Source: Mnemiopsis leidyi (lineage: Eukaryota; Ctenophora; Tentaculata; Lobata; Bolinopsidae). From it: a stretch of 23,231 bases of DNA. The translations under genes and the position numbers were made by a program. The notes below the pieces were generated by a model. That model had not been told where the DNA came from, made no database searches, and was given only the letters and a program-made list of their open reading frames with translations. The stretch spans positions 51,048 to 74,278 of the forward strand of contig JH153442.1 in NCBI GenBank assembly GCA_000226015.1, written 5' to 3'. Below are positions 19,501-23,088 of this stretch, in pieces (the first letter of the stretch is position 1; every line of letters begins with the position of its first letter).

Positions 19501-20515
19501 TATTCCCCTACTGCTAGAAGCAGCTACATCTTTCAAACAAAATAAGTAAGTGTTAACATTTGGCGAGTGTTAACATTTCCCGAGTGTTAACATTATCAGA
19601 TGCTACACCGATACAGTCTAATACCCTAGTCGCCACTACACACACATTGCTGCCCATGCATAACTGTTGTGTAAGGTTGGCTGAGTGTCAGCAGTGTTAT
19701 CTGTCAACACCATACAAGACGTACGAGTTGGGGAGGCGGGTGAGACACTGACCTGGAAACCCTGGAATTTGCCCCACAGTCAATGGTCAAAAACGTAACC
19801 AAAGAGCATGAAAAATTTGATTTTTTTCCATGGTCATGGTCAAAGCTTTGTCCACGGTAATATCAAAACTTTCAATGATGACACCAGGACGTAGGCCAAA
19901 TGGTAAAAAAAACGCGGTAATCTCATCCCCCCGCCCAAGTTTTCTCTTGATTTGTGGATTCGTACACACACATCTCTACTGAGTTTTTACGGCAATCTTG
20001 CAGATCGTGACTGGGTGATGTATCTTCTACATAATTCCATGATTGGTCATTTTTCTAGTATCATTATAAGTGCTGACTATGCGTTAGTAAAATAGATAGA
20101 ATGTCAATTGCTAACTGTCTTTGCTAAGTACATCAAACGTTACGCGACACTATTAACCCAAACTTTACTTTAAAATCACGTATAAATTTTTACAATGTCG
20201 TACAGCGATGAAAAGTTCCAACAGGCTGCAGTAATATGACATATCATTCAAGAAACAGTGGAGCTTAAAGAGCTGATTAAACTATGCTTTTTTCTAACTA
20301 CTGGTTGCTACTGGTAACTACTGGTTACCATGGTTACCAATGGTAACTACTGGTCAGAGGTCAATACTGGCTGCTACTTCTAACCAATGGTTTTTCAGGG
20401 TGAACTCGTGTTACTCGTAGGAAATACTCCTCCGGGCCTGTGTAACAAAGTAATGGAACTCTACATATGTCAGCAGAGATTACGAGAGAAAAACTCACTT
20501 TTTCAATCTATTTAG
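1464..20515 (+). CDS. NEK4: NEK4-type NIMA-related serine/threonine kinase, 11 exons, complete apart from one frameshift
   Basis: Coding exons: 1464-1550, 1738-1803, 11851-11982, 13316-13382, 14590-14628, 15878-16039, 16366-16473, 17159-17310, 17414-18499, 18623-18896 and 20399-20515. All ten introns are GT/AG. Splice phases match at every junction if one extra G in the G7 run at 11949-11955 is discounted. The product is about 762 residues; human NEK4 is about 840. Visible kinase features: glycine loop GQGSYGEV (10-17), beta3 Lys33 in YVLKK, alphaC Glu51, HRD with Asp128, DLG with Asp147, activation-loop Thr163 and Thr167 in RTIIGTPYY, and SPE at 172-174. The sequence [12 protein letters not shown] and the segment [18 protein letters not shown] closely resemble NEK4. 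The tail has a basic cluster near 438-451, 15 Ser-Pro pairs (467-601) and a helical end. NEK4 orthologues are linked to cilia, microtubules and DNA-damage responses; that role here is inferred from the family. Expression would require splicing out a 10-kb intron 2 with a nested gene. Confidence 0.88.
1738..1803 (+). CDS. NEK4: NEK4-like exon 2
   Basis: Encodes [20 protein letters not shown] plus QE, carrying the ATP-anchoring Lys33 and the start of helix C. Acceptor AACTTTCAG, donor GAG|GTAAAG, phase 0 at both ends. Intron 1 is 187 bp. A four-copy, roughly 42-bp degenerate repeat follows soon after the donor. Confidence 0.9.
1957..2130. repeat. Degenerate ~42-bp tandem repeat, about 4 copies
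   Basis: Units begin TTGTTGTCATAGTTTTGTT and end near TTTATGCTATA, with substitutions and small indels between copies. They lie in intron 2 of the kinase gene. No coding potential is seen. Confidence 0.7.
2131..2548. other. Intron 2 stretch with no recognised feature
   Basis: Single-copy-looking sequence. It has no credible ORF, tRNA box pair or clear repeat, apart from a few short homopolymers. Confidence 0.5.
2549..2856. repeat. Foldback-like segment with 14-bp perfect inverted arms
   Basis: AGCTAGCCTACTGT (2549-2562) and its exact reverse complement ACAGTAGGCTAGCT (2843-2856) bound about 280 bp. GC-rich sequence with CCCCCGT and ACGGGGG also occurs near each arm. It may be a non-autonomous DNA element. 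No target-site duplication was established. Confidence 0.4.
3211..3489. repeat. 28-bp minisatellite, 10 copies
   Basis: The unit contains ACTAGAACTAGGTACT followed by G/TCTATAATATAG. Copies start at 3221 and every 28 bp to 3473. They are nearly identical, the last ones being slightly diverged. No spacers lie between copies, so this is a tandem repeat. It lies in intron 2. Confidence 0.95.
3500..3703. mobile_element. Small foldback/MITE-like element with a telomere-like core
   Basis: Arms of about 28-30 bp at 3500-3527 and 3674-3703 are imperfect inverted repeats. The innermost part GTCGTCCTGCCCCA pairs with TGGGGCAGGACGTCG, and the outer part GTTGCA pairs with TGCAAC. The ~145-bp centre contains CCCTAA repeats. 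There is no transposase. The class is uncertain because no target-site duplication is clear. Confidence 0.45.
3566..3588. repeat. Interstitial telomeric repeat (CCCTAA)n
   Basis: About three and a half perfect CCCTAA units, flanked by near-matches (CCCTTACC before, CCCAAACG after). TTAGGG is the ancestral animal telomere repeat. This short internal tract is not a chromosome end. Confidence 0.85.
3709..3790. repeat. 28-bp tandem repeat, about 2.5 copies
   Basis: The unit AGCTATAAGACACAGGAGAC plus AGTAGTCT is repeated, with the first copy diverged (CCATAAGATACAGGG). It is directly adjacent to the foldback element. Confidence 0.7.
3860..3985. repeat. TGTACA/TATA-rich simple-sequence block
   Basis: An irregular series of GTACA, GTATA and TACATT motifs, ending in TATATATATATG. 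It is similar in motif to the 35-bp array near 21,300 but has no fixed period. Confidence 0.5.
4172..4860. other. Intron 2 stretch without recognised gene
   Basis: It contains a GC-rich inverted repeat CCGCCCG...CGGGCGG near 4278-4306 and otherwise single-copy-looking DNA. Two short ORFs (4193-4441 plus; 4591-4902 minus) show no recognisable domain and are not called as genes. Confidence 0.45.
4864..4876. promoter_or_regulatory. Palindromic X-box-like site (RFX-type)
   Basis: GTTGCT-T-AGCAAC is a perfect inverted repeat with a one-base spacer. It fits the general RFX pattern RYYNYY-N(1-3)-RRNRAC. RFX factors control ciliary genes and NEK4 is a cilia-linked kinase. However, the site is 3 kb inside intron 2, so function is speculative. 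Confidence 0.3.
4877..5339. other. Intron 2 stretch, nothing recognised
   Basis: AT-rich single-copy-looking DNA with no convincing ORF, repeat or RNA gene. Confidence 0.45.
5340..5399. promoter_or_regulatory. Cluster of four CACGTG E-boxes
   Basis: CACGTG occurs at 5340, 5354, 5374 and 5394. Four palindromic E-boxes in 60 bp is far above the chance rate of one per 4 kb. CACGTG is the core for bHLH-zip factors (USF, MITF/TFE, MYC/MAX families). The cluster lies deep in intron 2, so it is a candidate enhancer. Confidence 0.45.
5697..5745. promoter_or_regulatory. Two GTCACGTGAC palindromes
   Basis: GTCACGTGAC at about 5695-5704 and 5738-5747 is a 10-bp perfect palindrome matching the CLEAR/M-box-type sequence bound by TFEB/MITF relatives. 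The same decamer returns at about 7690 and 7722. Regulatory function is inferred. Confidence 0.4.
5750..6607. other. Intron 2 stretch with GGTTACC-type motifs but no gene
   Basis: No credible ORF was found. It contains GGTTACCATGGTAGCC near 6357 and GGTAACCAGG near 6399, one of several places in the window where this palindromic motif recurs. The segment at about 5790 has a weak, partial resemblance to a 5S rRNA internal region, not enough to call. Confidence 0.4.
6610..6835 (+). repeat. G-rich minisatellite, about 20 units of G3-5 + ACTTAGT
   Basis: Runs of three to five G separated almost invariably by the 7-nt spacer ACTTAGT (some AGCTAGT or AACTAGT). The pattern satisfies G3+N1-7 over more than 200 bp on the plus strand, which is the sense strand of the kinase pre-mRNA. 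It lies in intron 2. Confidence 0.9.
7018..7079. repeat. (AGAGAAAT)n microsatellite
   Basis: About seven 8-bp units of AGAGAAAT, pure purine on this strand except for the T. Short ORFs crossing it are artefacts of the repeat. Confidence 0.85.
7655..7730 (+). promoter_or_regulatory. Tandem E-box/palindrome module
   Basis: CACGTG at 7658, 7690 and 7722, spaced exactly 32 bp. Each is within TCACGTGACT and the last two are full GTCACGTGAC. Between them lies the inverted repeat ACTACCA-TATT-TGGTAGT, present twice. The module lies 70-140 bp upstream of a plus-strand TATA box, consistent with a proximal promoter. Confidence 0.45.
7797..7830 (+). promoter_or_regulatory. TATA box and candidate start region (plus strand)
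   Basis: TATATAAAAG (7797-7806) is a strong TATA-box match. About 30 bp downstream is CTGTACCATGG with an ATG at 7828 in good context, which opens only a six-codon ORF (MDEQGY, stop 7846-7848). With the upstream E-box module it looks like a promoter. Its transcript would run antisense through the GPCR gene. Transcription is not demonstrated. Confidence 0.4.
7944..7949 (-). other. Candidate polyadenylation signal for the GPCR gene
   Basis: AATAAA on the minus strand (TTTATT on plus), about 180 bp downstream of the GPCR stop codon. Spacing is plausible for a 3' UTR end. Confidence 0.4.
8131..9189 (-). CDS. Rhodopsin-class (class A) G-protein-coupled receptor, single exon, divergent motifs
   Basis: 352 residues with seven hydrophobic helices: TM1 ~17-41, TM2 ~54-80, TM3 ~92-120, TM4 ~137-158, TM5 ~190-219, TM6 ~235-262, TM7 ~271-294. 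Helix 8 ([10 protein letters not shown]) and a ~50-residue Ser/Thr- and Lys-containing tail follow. The short N-terminus has an NKT glycosylation site. Class A features seen: LAVCD (Asp65, 2.50), Cys92 at the top of TM3, Trp143 in TM4 and Cys174 in loop 2, which could form the usual disulfide. Unusual: Asp35 at 1.50 instead of Asn; FKV (116-118) instead of DRY; Tyr251 with LP instead of CWxP; NFFVY (286-290) instead of NPxxY. An in-frame TAA seven codons upstream supports this start. It is nested antisense in kinase intron 2. The ligand is unknown; it may belong to a lineage-specific orphan or chemosensory family (inference). Confidence 0.88.
   Translation of the reverse strand: MRTDNKTLHGIKEDAERIALVVWSCITLISSLGGDTLILISTTRYRAIKQHKVIVTVIQHLAVCDLMQTVFRVIPVTMAIQTDTWIAGEFLCHVQDNVGWIGAGATILLTCTMTTFKVVTVRHPLSAGTLSARFGHRVCCVVWFLVLLLYSPVFYVKMRFLRETIHFSYSDYECNYSYRGTGLNIPDWYDTYFLVCFPVITLISYPILIITSVLLLIVARRVAREQNQTLRKEGVITVLLTRTVLVLFISYLPLSVTFVTWVLGVQYSDTVWRAACYVQYLNIMANFFVYCITVSSFRQFIWKKIVSAFLFPKRSIRRLRGKAPVAVVKDTSSEAAKLQKNSTACTLDSTVF
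9191..9343. repeat. ~19-21-bp minisatellite at the GPCR start codon, about 8 copies
   Basis: Units of ACTGATGTTGTA followed by a variable 7-9-nt tail (TTTTTAGT, GTTCAGA, GTGTCGGG). It begins one base upstream of the GPCR ATG, so it would form the receptor's 5' UTR or proximal promoter. An in-frame stop within it bounds the ORF. Confidence 0.85.
9344..10290. other. Intron 2 stretch, putative GPCR upstream region, no gene seen
   Basis: AT-rich with only short chance ORFs. A small inverted repeat TTTCATTG...CAATGAAA lies near 9629-9658. No clear minus-strand TATA box was recognised. Confidence 0.4.
10294..10315. repeat. G12 tract merging into a GGGGGAC/GTCCCCC hairpin
   Basis: Twelve consecutive G (10294-10305), with the last five forming the left arm of GGGGGAC-AC-GTCCCCC. 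Homopolymer length is prone to sequencing error. Confidence 0.7.
10490..10675. repeat. ~46-bp tandem repeat, about 4 copies
   Basis: Units share ATAACTAAGACGGATCTTAT and ACTAGAATC, with starts near 10507, 10553, 10602 and 10648. One copy has a 3-bp insertion. It lies in intron 2. Confidence 0.8.
10797..10900. repeat. 20-bp tandem repeat, about 4.5 copies
   Basis: CCAGTACCAAATATGAAACT repeats at 10817, 10837, 10857 and 10877, with diverged partial copies at both ends. It lies in intron 2. Confidence 0.85.
10901..11500. other. Intron 2 stretch, no gene seen
   Basis: AT-rich. It includes an (AT)n tract near 11131-11150 and an 18-bp direct repeat (CACATATTGTAAAGAC) near 11198-11232. ORFs here are short and unremarkable. 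Confidence 0.4.
11504..11595. repeat. Degenerate AACTCTAGA / AACTCTAAA simple repeat
   Basis: About nine irregular copies of ACTCTA(G/A/C)AA with short linkers. It lies about 170 bp upstream of the duplicated exon 3 acceptor. Confidence 0.7.
11744..11907 (+). repeat. 82-bp tandem duplication spanning the intron 2 acceptor and start of exon 3
   Basis: The segment from AACTGTCTAACTATACTACT through the acceptor TTTCAG and the first ~50 nt of exon 3 occurs twice, offset by exactly 82 bp (acceptors end at 11768 and 11850). Copy 1 lacks one A near its end (GCAAGTTT versus GCAAAGTTT). Only the second acceptor reads on into the full exon. Since 82 is not a multiple of 3, using the first copy shifts the frame and meets a stop. 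Confidence 0.9.
11851..11982 (+). CDS. NEK4: NEK4-like exon 3, carries a +1 G frameshift
   Basis: Encodes [20 protein letters not shown] and continues through [15 protein letters not shown]7 run at 11949-11955 holds one G more than the frame allows. Read as given, the frame hits TAA (11978-11980) just before the donor. With six G it reads [11 protein letters not shown] and ends in phase 2 (AG|GTAACT), exactly what exon 4 needs. It is therefore most likely a sequencing or assembly error, or a recent null allele. Confidence 0.85.
11991..13236. repeat. 19-bp palindromic minisatellite filling intron 3, interrupted by an assembly gap
   Basis: The unit is close to GGGTTACTTAGCAACTAGT, with variants AGTAAC and shortened copies at the left. 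It combines a palindrome GTTACTTAGTAAC with ACTAGT. The array starts about 10 bp after the exon 3 donor and resumes right after the gap with the same unit, so the gap is almost certainly more of the array. Confidence 0.93.
12381..13053. other. Assembly gap (673 N)
   Basis: A run of N with identical repeat units on both sides. Any ORF drawn across it is meaningless. The true length of the array is unknown. Confidence 0.99.
13316..13382 (+). CDS. NEK4: NEK4-like exon 4
   Basis: Completes a split Arg codon, then encodes [20 protein letters not shown] plus LQ, the helix D-E region of the kinase. Acceptor TACTTTCAG, donor CAG|GTGAGA, phase 0. Confidence 0.9.
13400..13570. repeat. Degenerate ATAGTTACTTAGTT / CAGAGACTACTAGTAATA repeats
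   Basis: Irregular copies of AGTTACTTAG, related in motif to the intron 3 array, pass into a two-copy CAGAGACTACTAGTAATA block. It lies at the start of intron 4. Confidence 0.55.
13571..13781. other. Intron 4 stretch, nothing recognised
   Basis: Single-copy-looking AT-rich DNA between two repeat blocks. Confidence 0.4.
13782..13968. repeat. 63-bp tandem repeat, 3 essentially identical copies
   Basis: Copies begin AAGTAGTTAACTACATGGTT at 13782, 13845 and 13908. Each has a TAGTTAACTA palindrome. No differences were seen between copies by eye, implying recent duplication or gene conversion. It lies in intron 4. Confidence 0.95.
14128..14588 (+). repeat. 41-bp minisatellite, 11 copies, each ending in an acceptor-like sequence, abutting exon 5
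   Basis: The unit contains TTTACTTACTTACAG followed by ATAACACTGTGTAACGTTATC. CAG recurs at 14146 and every 41 bp to 14556. The real exon 5 acceptor (TATCTTTATTTCAG, AG at 14588-14589) is the truncated end of the last unit. Each unit also contains the inverted repeat AGATAAC...GTTATCT. Confidence 0.95.
14590..14628 (+). CDS. NEK4: NEK4-like exon 5 (catalytic loop)
   Basis: A 39-nt micro-exon encoding [13 protein letters not shown], including the HRD catalytic loop with Asp128. Phase 0 on both sides. The donor AAG|GTTTGT is weaker than the others. Confidence 0.9.
14660..14815. repeat. GTTTATACAAGTGAT degenerate tandem repeats
   Basis: Repeated TTTATACAAGTGATG units, three in perfect tandem at the end, preceded by diverged longer units. 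It lies just inside intron 5. Confidence 0.7.
14816..15877. other. Intron 5 remainder, no gene seen
   Basis: Only small chance ORFs. GGTTACC-type sequence (GTTACCATGGTTACC) lies near 15629. A good acceptor (CCTTTACAG) ends it. Confidence 0.45.
15878..16039 (+). CDS. NEK4: NEK4-like exon 6 (DLG and activation loop)
   Basis: Encodes 54 residues starting [20 protein letters not shown] and including the activation segment [13 protein letters not shown] and [10 protein letters not shown]. Carries Asp147 of the DLG motif, plus Thr163 and Thr167, the latter conserved in the GTPYYMSPE block. Donor AAG|GTACGG, phase 0. Confidence 0.92.
16366..16473 (+). CDS. NEK4: NEK4-like exon 7
   Basis: Encodes [20 protein letters not shown] followed by [16 protein letters not shown], the helix F region with the DVWSLG motif. 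Acceptor ACATTTCAG, donor AAG|GTGAGT, phase 0. Confidence 0.92.
16512..16575. repeat. 22-bp tandem repeat, 2.5 copies
   Basis: TTGATATTTAGCTTGTTTAGG is repeated in tandem near the start of intron 7. The rest of intron 7 (to 17158) shows a GTCATT...AATGAC hairpin near 16841 and a GCGCGTTA/TAACGCGC inverted pair near 16793 and 16919, but no gene. Confidence 0.7.
17159..17310 (+). CDS. NEK4: NEK4-like exon 8 (end of kinase domain)
   Basis: Encodes [20 protein letters not shown] and [16 protein letters not shown] followed by [14 protein letters not shown], the C-lobe with the conserved HRP arginine. It ends in phase 2 (CG|GTAAAT). Retention of the 103-bp intron 8 would stop at once (CGG TAA), leaving a kinase-only protein of about 271 residues. 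Confidence 0.9.
17414..18499 (+). CDS. NEK4: NEK4-like exon 9 (disordered Ser-Pro tail)
   Basis: A 1086-nt exon in frame with both neighbours. It codes a low-complexity, Ser/Pro/Arg/Lys-rich tail: a basic, possibly nuclear-localising cluster ([14 protein letters not shown], residues ~438-451), then Ser-Pro pairs spaced mostly 9-10 residues apart with RSQSP or SRPxSP cores (467-601), and a proline motif RPLPPTPP (~614-621). These are typical proline-directed kinase or SH3 targets (inference). Its open frame also extends upstream through intron 8 to an ATG at 17355, but splice phase and the acceptor CATTTCAG favour a start at 17414. Confidence 0.85.
18623..18896 (+). CDS. NEK4: NEK4-like exon 10
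   Basis: Encodes [20 protein letters not shown] and a second proline motif FRPLPPR, then the helical segment [16 protein letters not shown] followed by [17 protein letters not shown]. Such a helical C-terminal segment also occurs in NEK1/NEK4 relatives. Acceptor TATTTCAG (phase 2 in), donor CAG|GTGAAT (phase 0 out). Confidence 0.85.
18905..19045. repeat. Degenerate GATATGTTGTTATGTT repeats
   Basis: Irregular 15-16-bp units of TTATGTTGATRTGYTG at the start of intron 10. Confidence 0.65.
19046..19550. other. Intron 10 stretch, nothing recognised
   Basis: AT-rich DNA without a credible ORF or clear repeat. Confidence 0.4.
19552..19605. repeat. 17-bp GTGTTAACATTT repeat, 3 copies
   Basis: GAGTGTTAACATTTSSC appears three times in tandem, each with a GTTAAC palindrome. 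It lies in intron 10. DNA from here to 20284 shows no further feature. Confidence 0.7.
20285..20385. repeat. TAACTACTGGTTACC degenerate repeat block with an X-box-like palindrome
   Basis: Repeated AACTACTGG and GGTTACC motifs. It includes GTTACC-AAT-GGTAAC near 20333-20347, a perfect inverted repeat. It lies 50-110 bp upstream of the exon 11 acceptor. Confidence 0.55.
20399..20515 (+). CDS. NEK4: NEK4-like exon 11 (terminal)
   Basis: Acceptor TGGTTTTTCAG. Encodes [20 protein letters not shown] followed by [18 protein letters not shown], then TAG at 20513-20515. Phase 0 matches exon 10, and the sequence continues the helical C-terminus. It is short, so the call depends on frame, acceptor quality and the nearby poly(A) signals. 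Confidence 0.75.
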   Translation, partial: GELVLLVGNTPPGLCNKVMELYICQQRLREKNSLFQSI

Positions 20516-20706
20516 AAATCGAGTAGGAACTCTAGACTGACTTGCACATGTTTGTTTTGGCTTTTTAAGTTGAACTTTAATTGCTTGTAAGATTTAATGC
20601 TTTAAAGCGCAAGAAAGTTGATTTTGAGGACTGATCGTTTTCTCTCTTAAATGTTGGAATGTTTTTATCTAGGATATTGTTCGTCTCTAACTGGTTAGAG
20701 CAAGTC

Positions 20707-20717
20707 AATAAAATAAA
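20707..20717 (+). other. Overlapping AATAAA polyadenylation signals of the NEK4-like gene
   Basis: AATAAAATAAA gives two overlapping canonical signals about 190 bp after the stop codon, implying a short 3' UTR ending near 20735. Confidence 0.65.
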
Positions 20718-20739
20718 ATTTTCAGTATTTTGCTTCATC

Positions 20740-21271
20740 TTAATTAATACTAAATGGTTAGGGAGTGGTATGGGTAGAATCTTATTGGATCAACAAGACT
20801 TTAATTAAGTTTGTATAATTATTTCATTTCAATTGACAAGATAAATTTATAATCAGCTTATTTTACTGGCTGCGTGGTTGATTATGTCTCGAATGGACTT
20901 GTAATATTTCATATTTTAATAAATTTCAATCATGTGATTGATAAACATAATTTTTGTCCTACATTCTAATCGGCTAATGTATAACAGAAAAAAGAAATGG
21001 TGCATTTCACTAGAATTTTTAAAGATTTGTAAAGAAAAGTAAATTGTACAAATTTATAAATCATTGTTCATATTGTTTCAAAATCCAAACCTGGCATTTT
21101 GCCGTCGATTGCCGTCAAAAAAATTAAATTTGGCACCATCTAAATATTTCAGCAAGGTCAAAGCAAAATCAAAATGAAAATAAACACTGTTGATCGTGTC
21201 CTTATCACGACAAAATAAGTTACCATAACACATCCGTTCAGCCCGGCAAATCCTGATCTGTGTTTATCGTG
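20740..21271. other. Intergenic stretch between the convergent kinase and LIM genes
   Basis: AT-rich with no ORF of note. It probably contains the 3' end of the LIM gene transcript, but no clear minus-strand AATAAA was found. Confidence 0.45.
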
Positions 21272-21505
21272 TTGTGTACATTTATAAAATGTACATTATA
21301 CACTTATACAGTGTACATGTACAATGTACATTATACACTTATACAGTGTACATGTACAATGTACATTATACACTTATACAGTGTACATGTACAATGTACA
21401 TTATACACTTACACAGTGTACATGTACAATGTACATTATACACTTATACAGTGTACATGTACAATGTACATTATACACTTATACAGTGTACATGTACAAT
21501 CTATA
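21272..21505. repeat. 35-bp minisatellite, about 6.5 copies
   Basis: The unit contains TGTACATGTACAATGTACAT followed by TATACACTTATACAG. Copies are offset by exactly 35 bp (CACTT at 21301, 21336 and so on to 21476). It is rich in TGTACA palindromes and lies 60 bp downstream of the LIM gene stop, so it is probably in its 3' UTR. Because it has no internal stops in several frames, it produces spurious ORFs up to 139 codons. Confidence 0.95.
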
Positions 21506-21564
21506 TATATACAAGCACTGAAACACAGCTCTCGGGCCTAGCTTCCTTGTCGATGGTACTCGTG

Positions 21565-21660
21565 TTAACAGCAAGCCACGTGGATGAAATCTTTCTTGTT
21601 AACAACTTTCAAATCGTCTGTCTCACAGAGGGTCTTGGAGCAGCCCGTACACTTAACACA
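21565..21660 (-). CDS. LIM gene terminal exon
   Basis: Encodes CVKCTGCSKTLCETDDLKVV followed by NKKDFIHVACC and TAA (21565-21567). It supplies ligands four to eight of the LIM domain. Acceptor TTGAATATTTCAG. Confidence 0.82.
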   Translation of the reverse strand, partial: CVKCTGCSKTLCETDDLKVVNKKDFIHVACC

Positions 21661-22120
21661 CTGAAATATTCAAAGTTATTTTACGTTGTGTGACATTAGA
21701 CGTCTCTCTATTTACCATTAATTTGATGAATGGATATAATCGATATATTCCGTGCGTCTGCATCTTGTTAAATAATTTCTGATAGCAGAAAGTAGTCATT
21801 AAGTCCCATTCTTCAAATTTAATAGCTTTGTTCATTCTCCCTGTAGACTTGAAAATGTTTCCTAAAAAACGCATTTTCAAGTCTACAGAGAAAATCAACA
21901 ATGCTACTAAATCTAGTTCAATACTAAAAGCGACAATTTTATGGTAGATCTATTAGAACTTGATCAGTTGAAAAGTTGGAGAAAACAAATTGTAAGGACC
22001 TGGAAGTGGAAAGCATCGTCGCCCCAGCAAAGTCTCTGTCCCTTGATGAACTCGTTACAAACCTTACACTTGTACCCATACAGCAGATAGTGGCAGTCAA
22101 CACATAGCGGCTTGTCGTTC
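21565..22120 (-). CDS. LIM-domain protein, C-terminal two exons (partial gene)
   Basis: Exons on the minus strand: 22120-22000 and 21660-21565, joined across a 339-bp GT/AG intron (CAG|GTCCTT, TATTTCAG|TGT), both phase 0. The joined reading ends the preceding LIM domain (PLCVDC), has an 8-residue linker (HYLLYGYK), then one complete LIM domain with spacing C-x2-C-x16-H-x2-C-x2-C-x2-C-x19-H-x2-C. This is an exact fit to the two-zinc-finger LIM consensus. The protein stops one residue after the last ligand. LIM domains are protein-protein interaction modules, commonly in cytoskeletal adaptors or transcription cofactors. The subfamily cannot be named from this fragment. Upstream exons with the preceding LIM domain lie at higher coordinates, probably mostly beyond the window. 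Confidence 0.82.
21841..21888. repeat. Perfect 17-bp hairpin in the LIM gene intron
   Basis: CTGTAGACTTGAAAATG (21841-21857) and its exact complement CATTTTCAAGTCTACAG (21872-21888) flank a 14-nt loop. Pairing does not extend outward. It lies within the 339-bp intron. Confidence 0.9.
22000..22120 (-). CDS. LIM gene penultimate exon
   Basis: Encodes NDKPLCVDCHYLLYGYKCKV followed by CNEFIKGQRLCWGDDAFHFQ after completing a split codon. The acceptor TCGTCTAG (phase 2) has a weak pyrimidine tract and lies against a minisatellite. The open frame continues upstream into the repeat (TPLRDTV-like units), but this is thought to be intron. Confidence 0.78.
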
Positions 22121-22135
22121 CTAGACGAGATTGTT

Positions 22136-22624
22136 CTTAGTGGCGTCACAGTGTCTGTTAGTGGCGTCACAATGTCTCTTAGTGGCGCCACAGTATCTCT
22201 TAGTGGCGTCACAGTGTCTTCCTTATCGGCGCCACAATGTCTTTTAGTGGCGTCACAATGTCTTTAGTGGCGTCACAGTGTCTGTTAGTGGCGTCACAGT
22301 GACTCTTAGTGGCGTCATAGTGTCTCTAAGTGGCGTCACAGTGTCGCTTAATGGCGTCACAGTATATCTTATCGGCGTCACTGTGTCTCTCTTATCGGCG
22401 CCACAATGTCTTTTAGTGGCGTTACAATGTCTTTTAGTGGCGTCACAGTGTCTCTCTAAGTGGCGTCACAGTATCTCTAAGTGGCGTCACAATGTCTCTT
22501 AGTGGTGTCACAGTCTCTTAGTGTCTGTTAGTGGCGCCACAATGTCTCTCTTAGTTGCAAATTAAACAATCTTAGTGGCGTCACTGTGTCTATGGCTTAG
22601 TGACGCCACTGTGTCTCTTAGTTG
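22136..22624. repeat. ~20-21-bp minisatellite, about 20 copies
   Basis: The unit is approximately TTAGTGGCGTCACAGTGTCTC, with frequent GGCGCCAC and AATGTC variants and small length changes. It begins 16 bp upstream (gene sense) of the LIM exon acceptor and fills most of that intron. Confidence 0.93.
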
Positions 22625-22729
22625 CAAAGATAACAATGTGGCAGAATCAGCTCGTTAATCTGCCTGCAGCCTGAATTGAGGCCTAGTTGAGTTTGCGTGC
22701 ATACAGATTAAATCTGGTTAAACACTCAC

Positions 22730-22977
22730 CTTATTCTTATTATCCCATGCTCCTAGAGCACCCGTTATCAGAAGATATGCTTTAGATTTTATTCCTCTCC
22801 ATCCATGGCAATTTAAGCCATGTAAATTCAGCAGTGTAAATTCCATAAGTTGAGCTTGGGCGGAAGCCCTTAGCCAATGTTCTAACTTCCTACTTGGAGT
22901 TGGAAGCAGCATAAATGTTAGCAGATTCTGTGCAATCTGAGATTGTTTCTGACAGCACGTCAGCATGCGATGGTACA
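22730..22977 (-). CDS. Possible additional minus-strand exon, unrecognised product
   Basis: An 82-codon open stretch is bounded on the minus strand by an acceptor-like TTTTCAAACAG and a strong donor AAG|GTGAGT. It includes LEHWLRASAQAQLMEFTLL and RGIKSKAYLLITGALGAWDN, which read like folded protein, but no domain is recognised. It ends in phase 0 while the LIM exon needs phase 2, so it is not the direct partner of that exon. It could belong to the same gene through an intervening exon, to another gene, or be chance. Confidence 0.3.
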
Positions 22978-23088
22978 CTGTTTGAAAACTTACTAGCTCC
23001 TACAAATATAACTATTGAGTTGTCGGTACTGGCTTGCTTCAAGGCCAGCGACTGGGAACTGGGAGCTACGCTCCTGGAACAAAACGCT

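Noticed and set aside
21272..21505. Pumilio-type sites (TGTANATA) in the LIM 3' flank array
   Set aside because: The repeats give TGTACATG, TGTACAAT and TGTATAAG, none of which matches the consensus.
21274..21693. Long plus-strand ORF (139 codons) over the 35-bp array
   Set aside because: Stop-free repeat translated in several frames. It runs antisense to the real LIM terminal exon and has Tyr/His/Cys repeat composition only.
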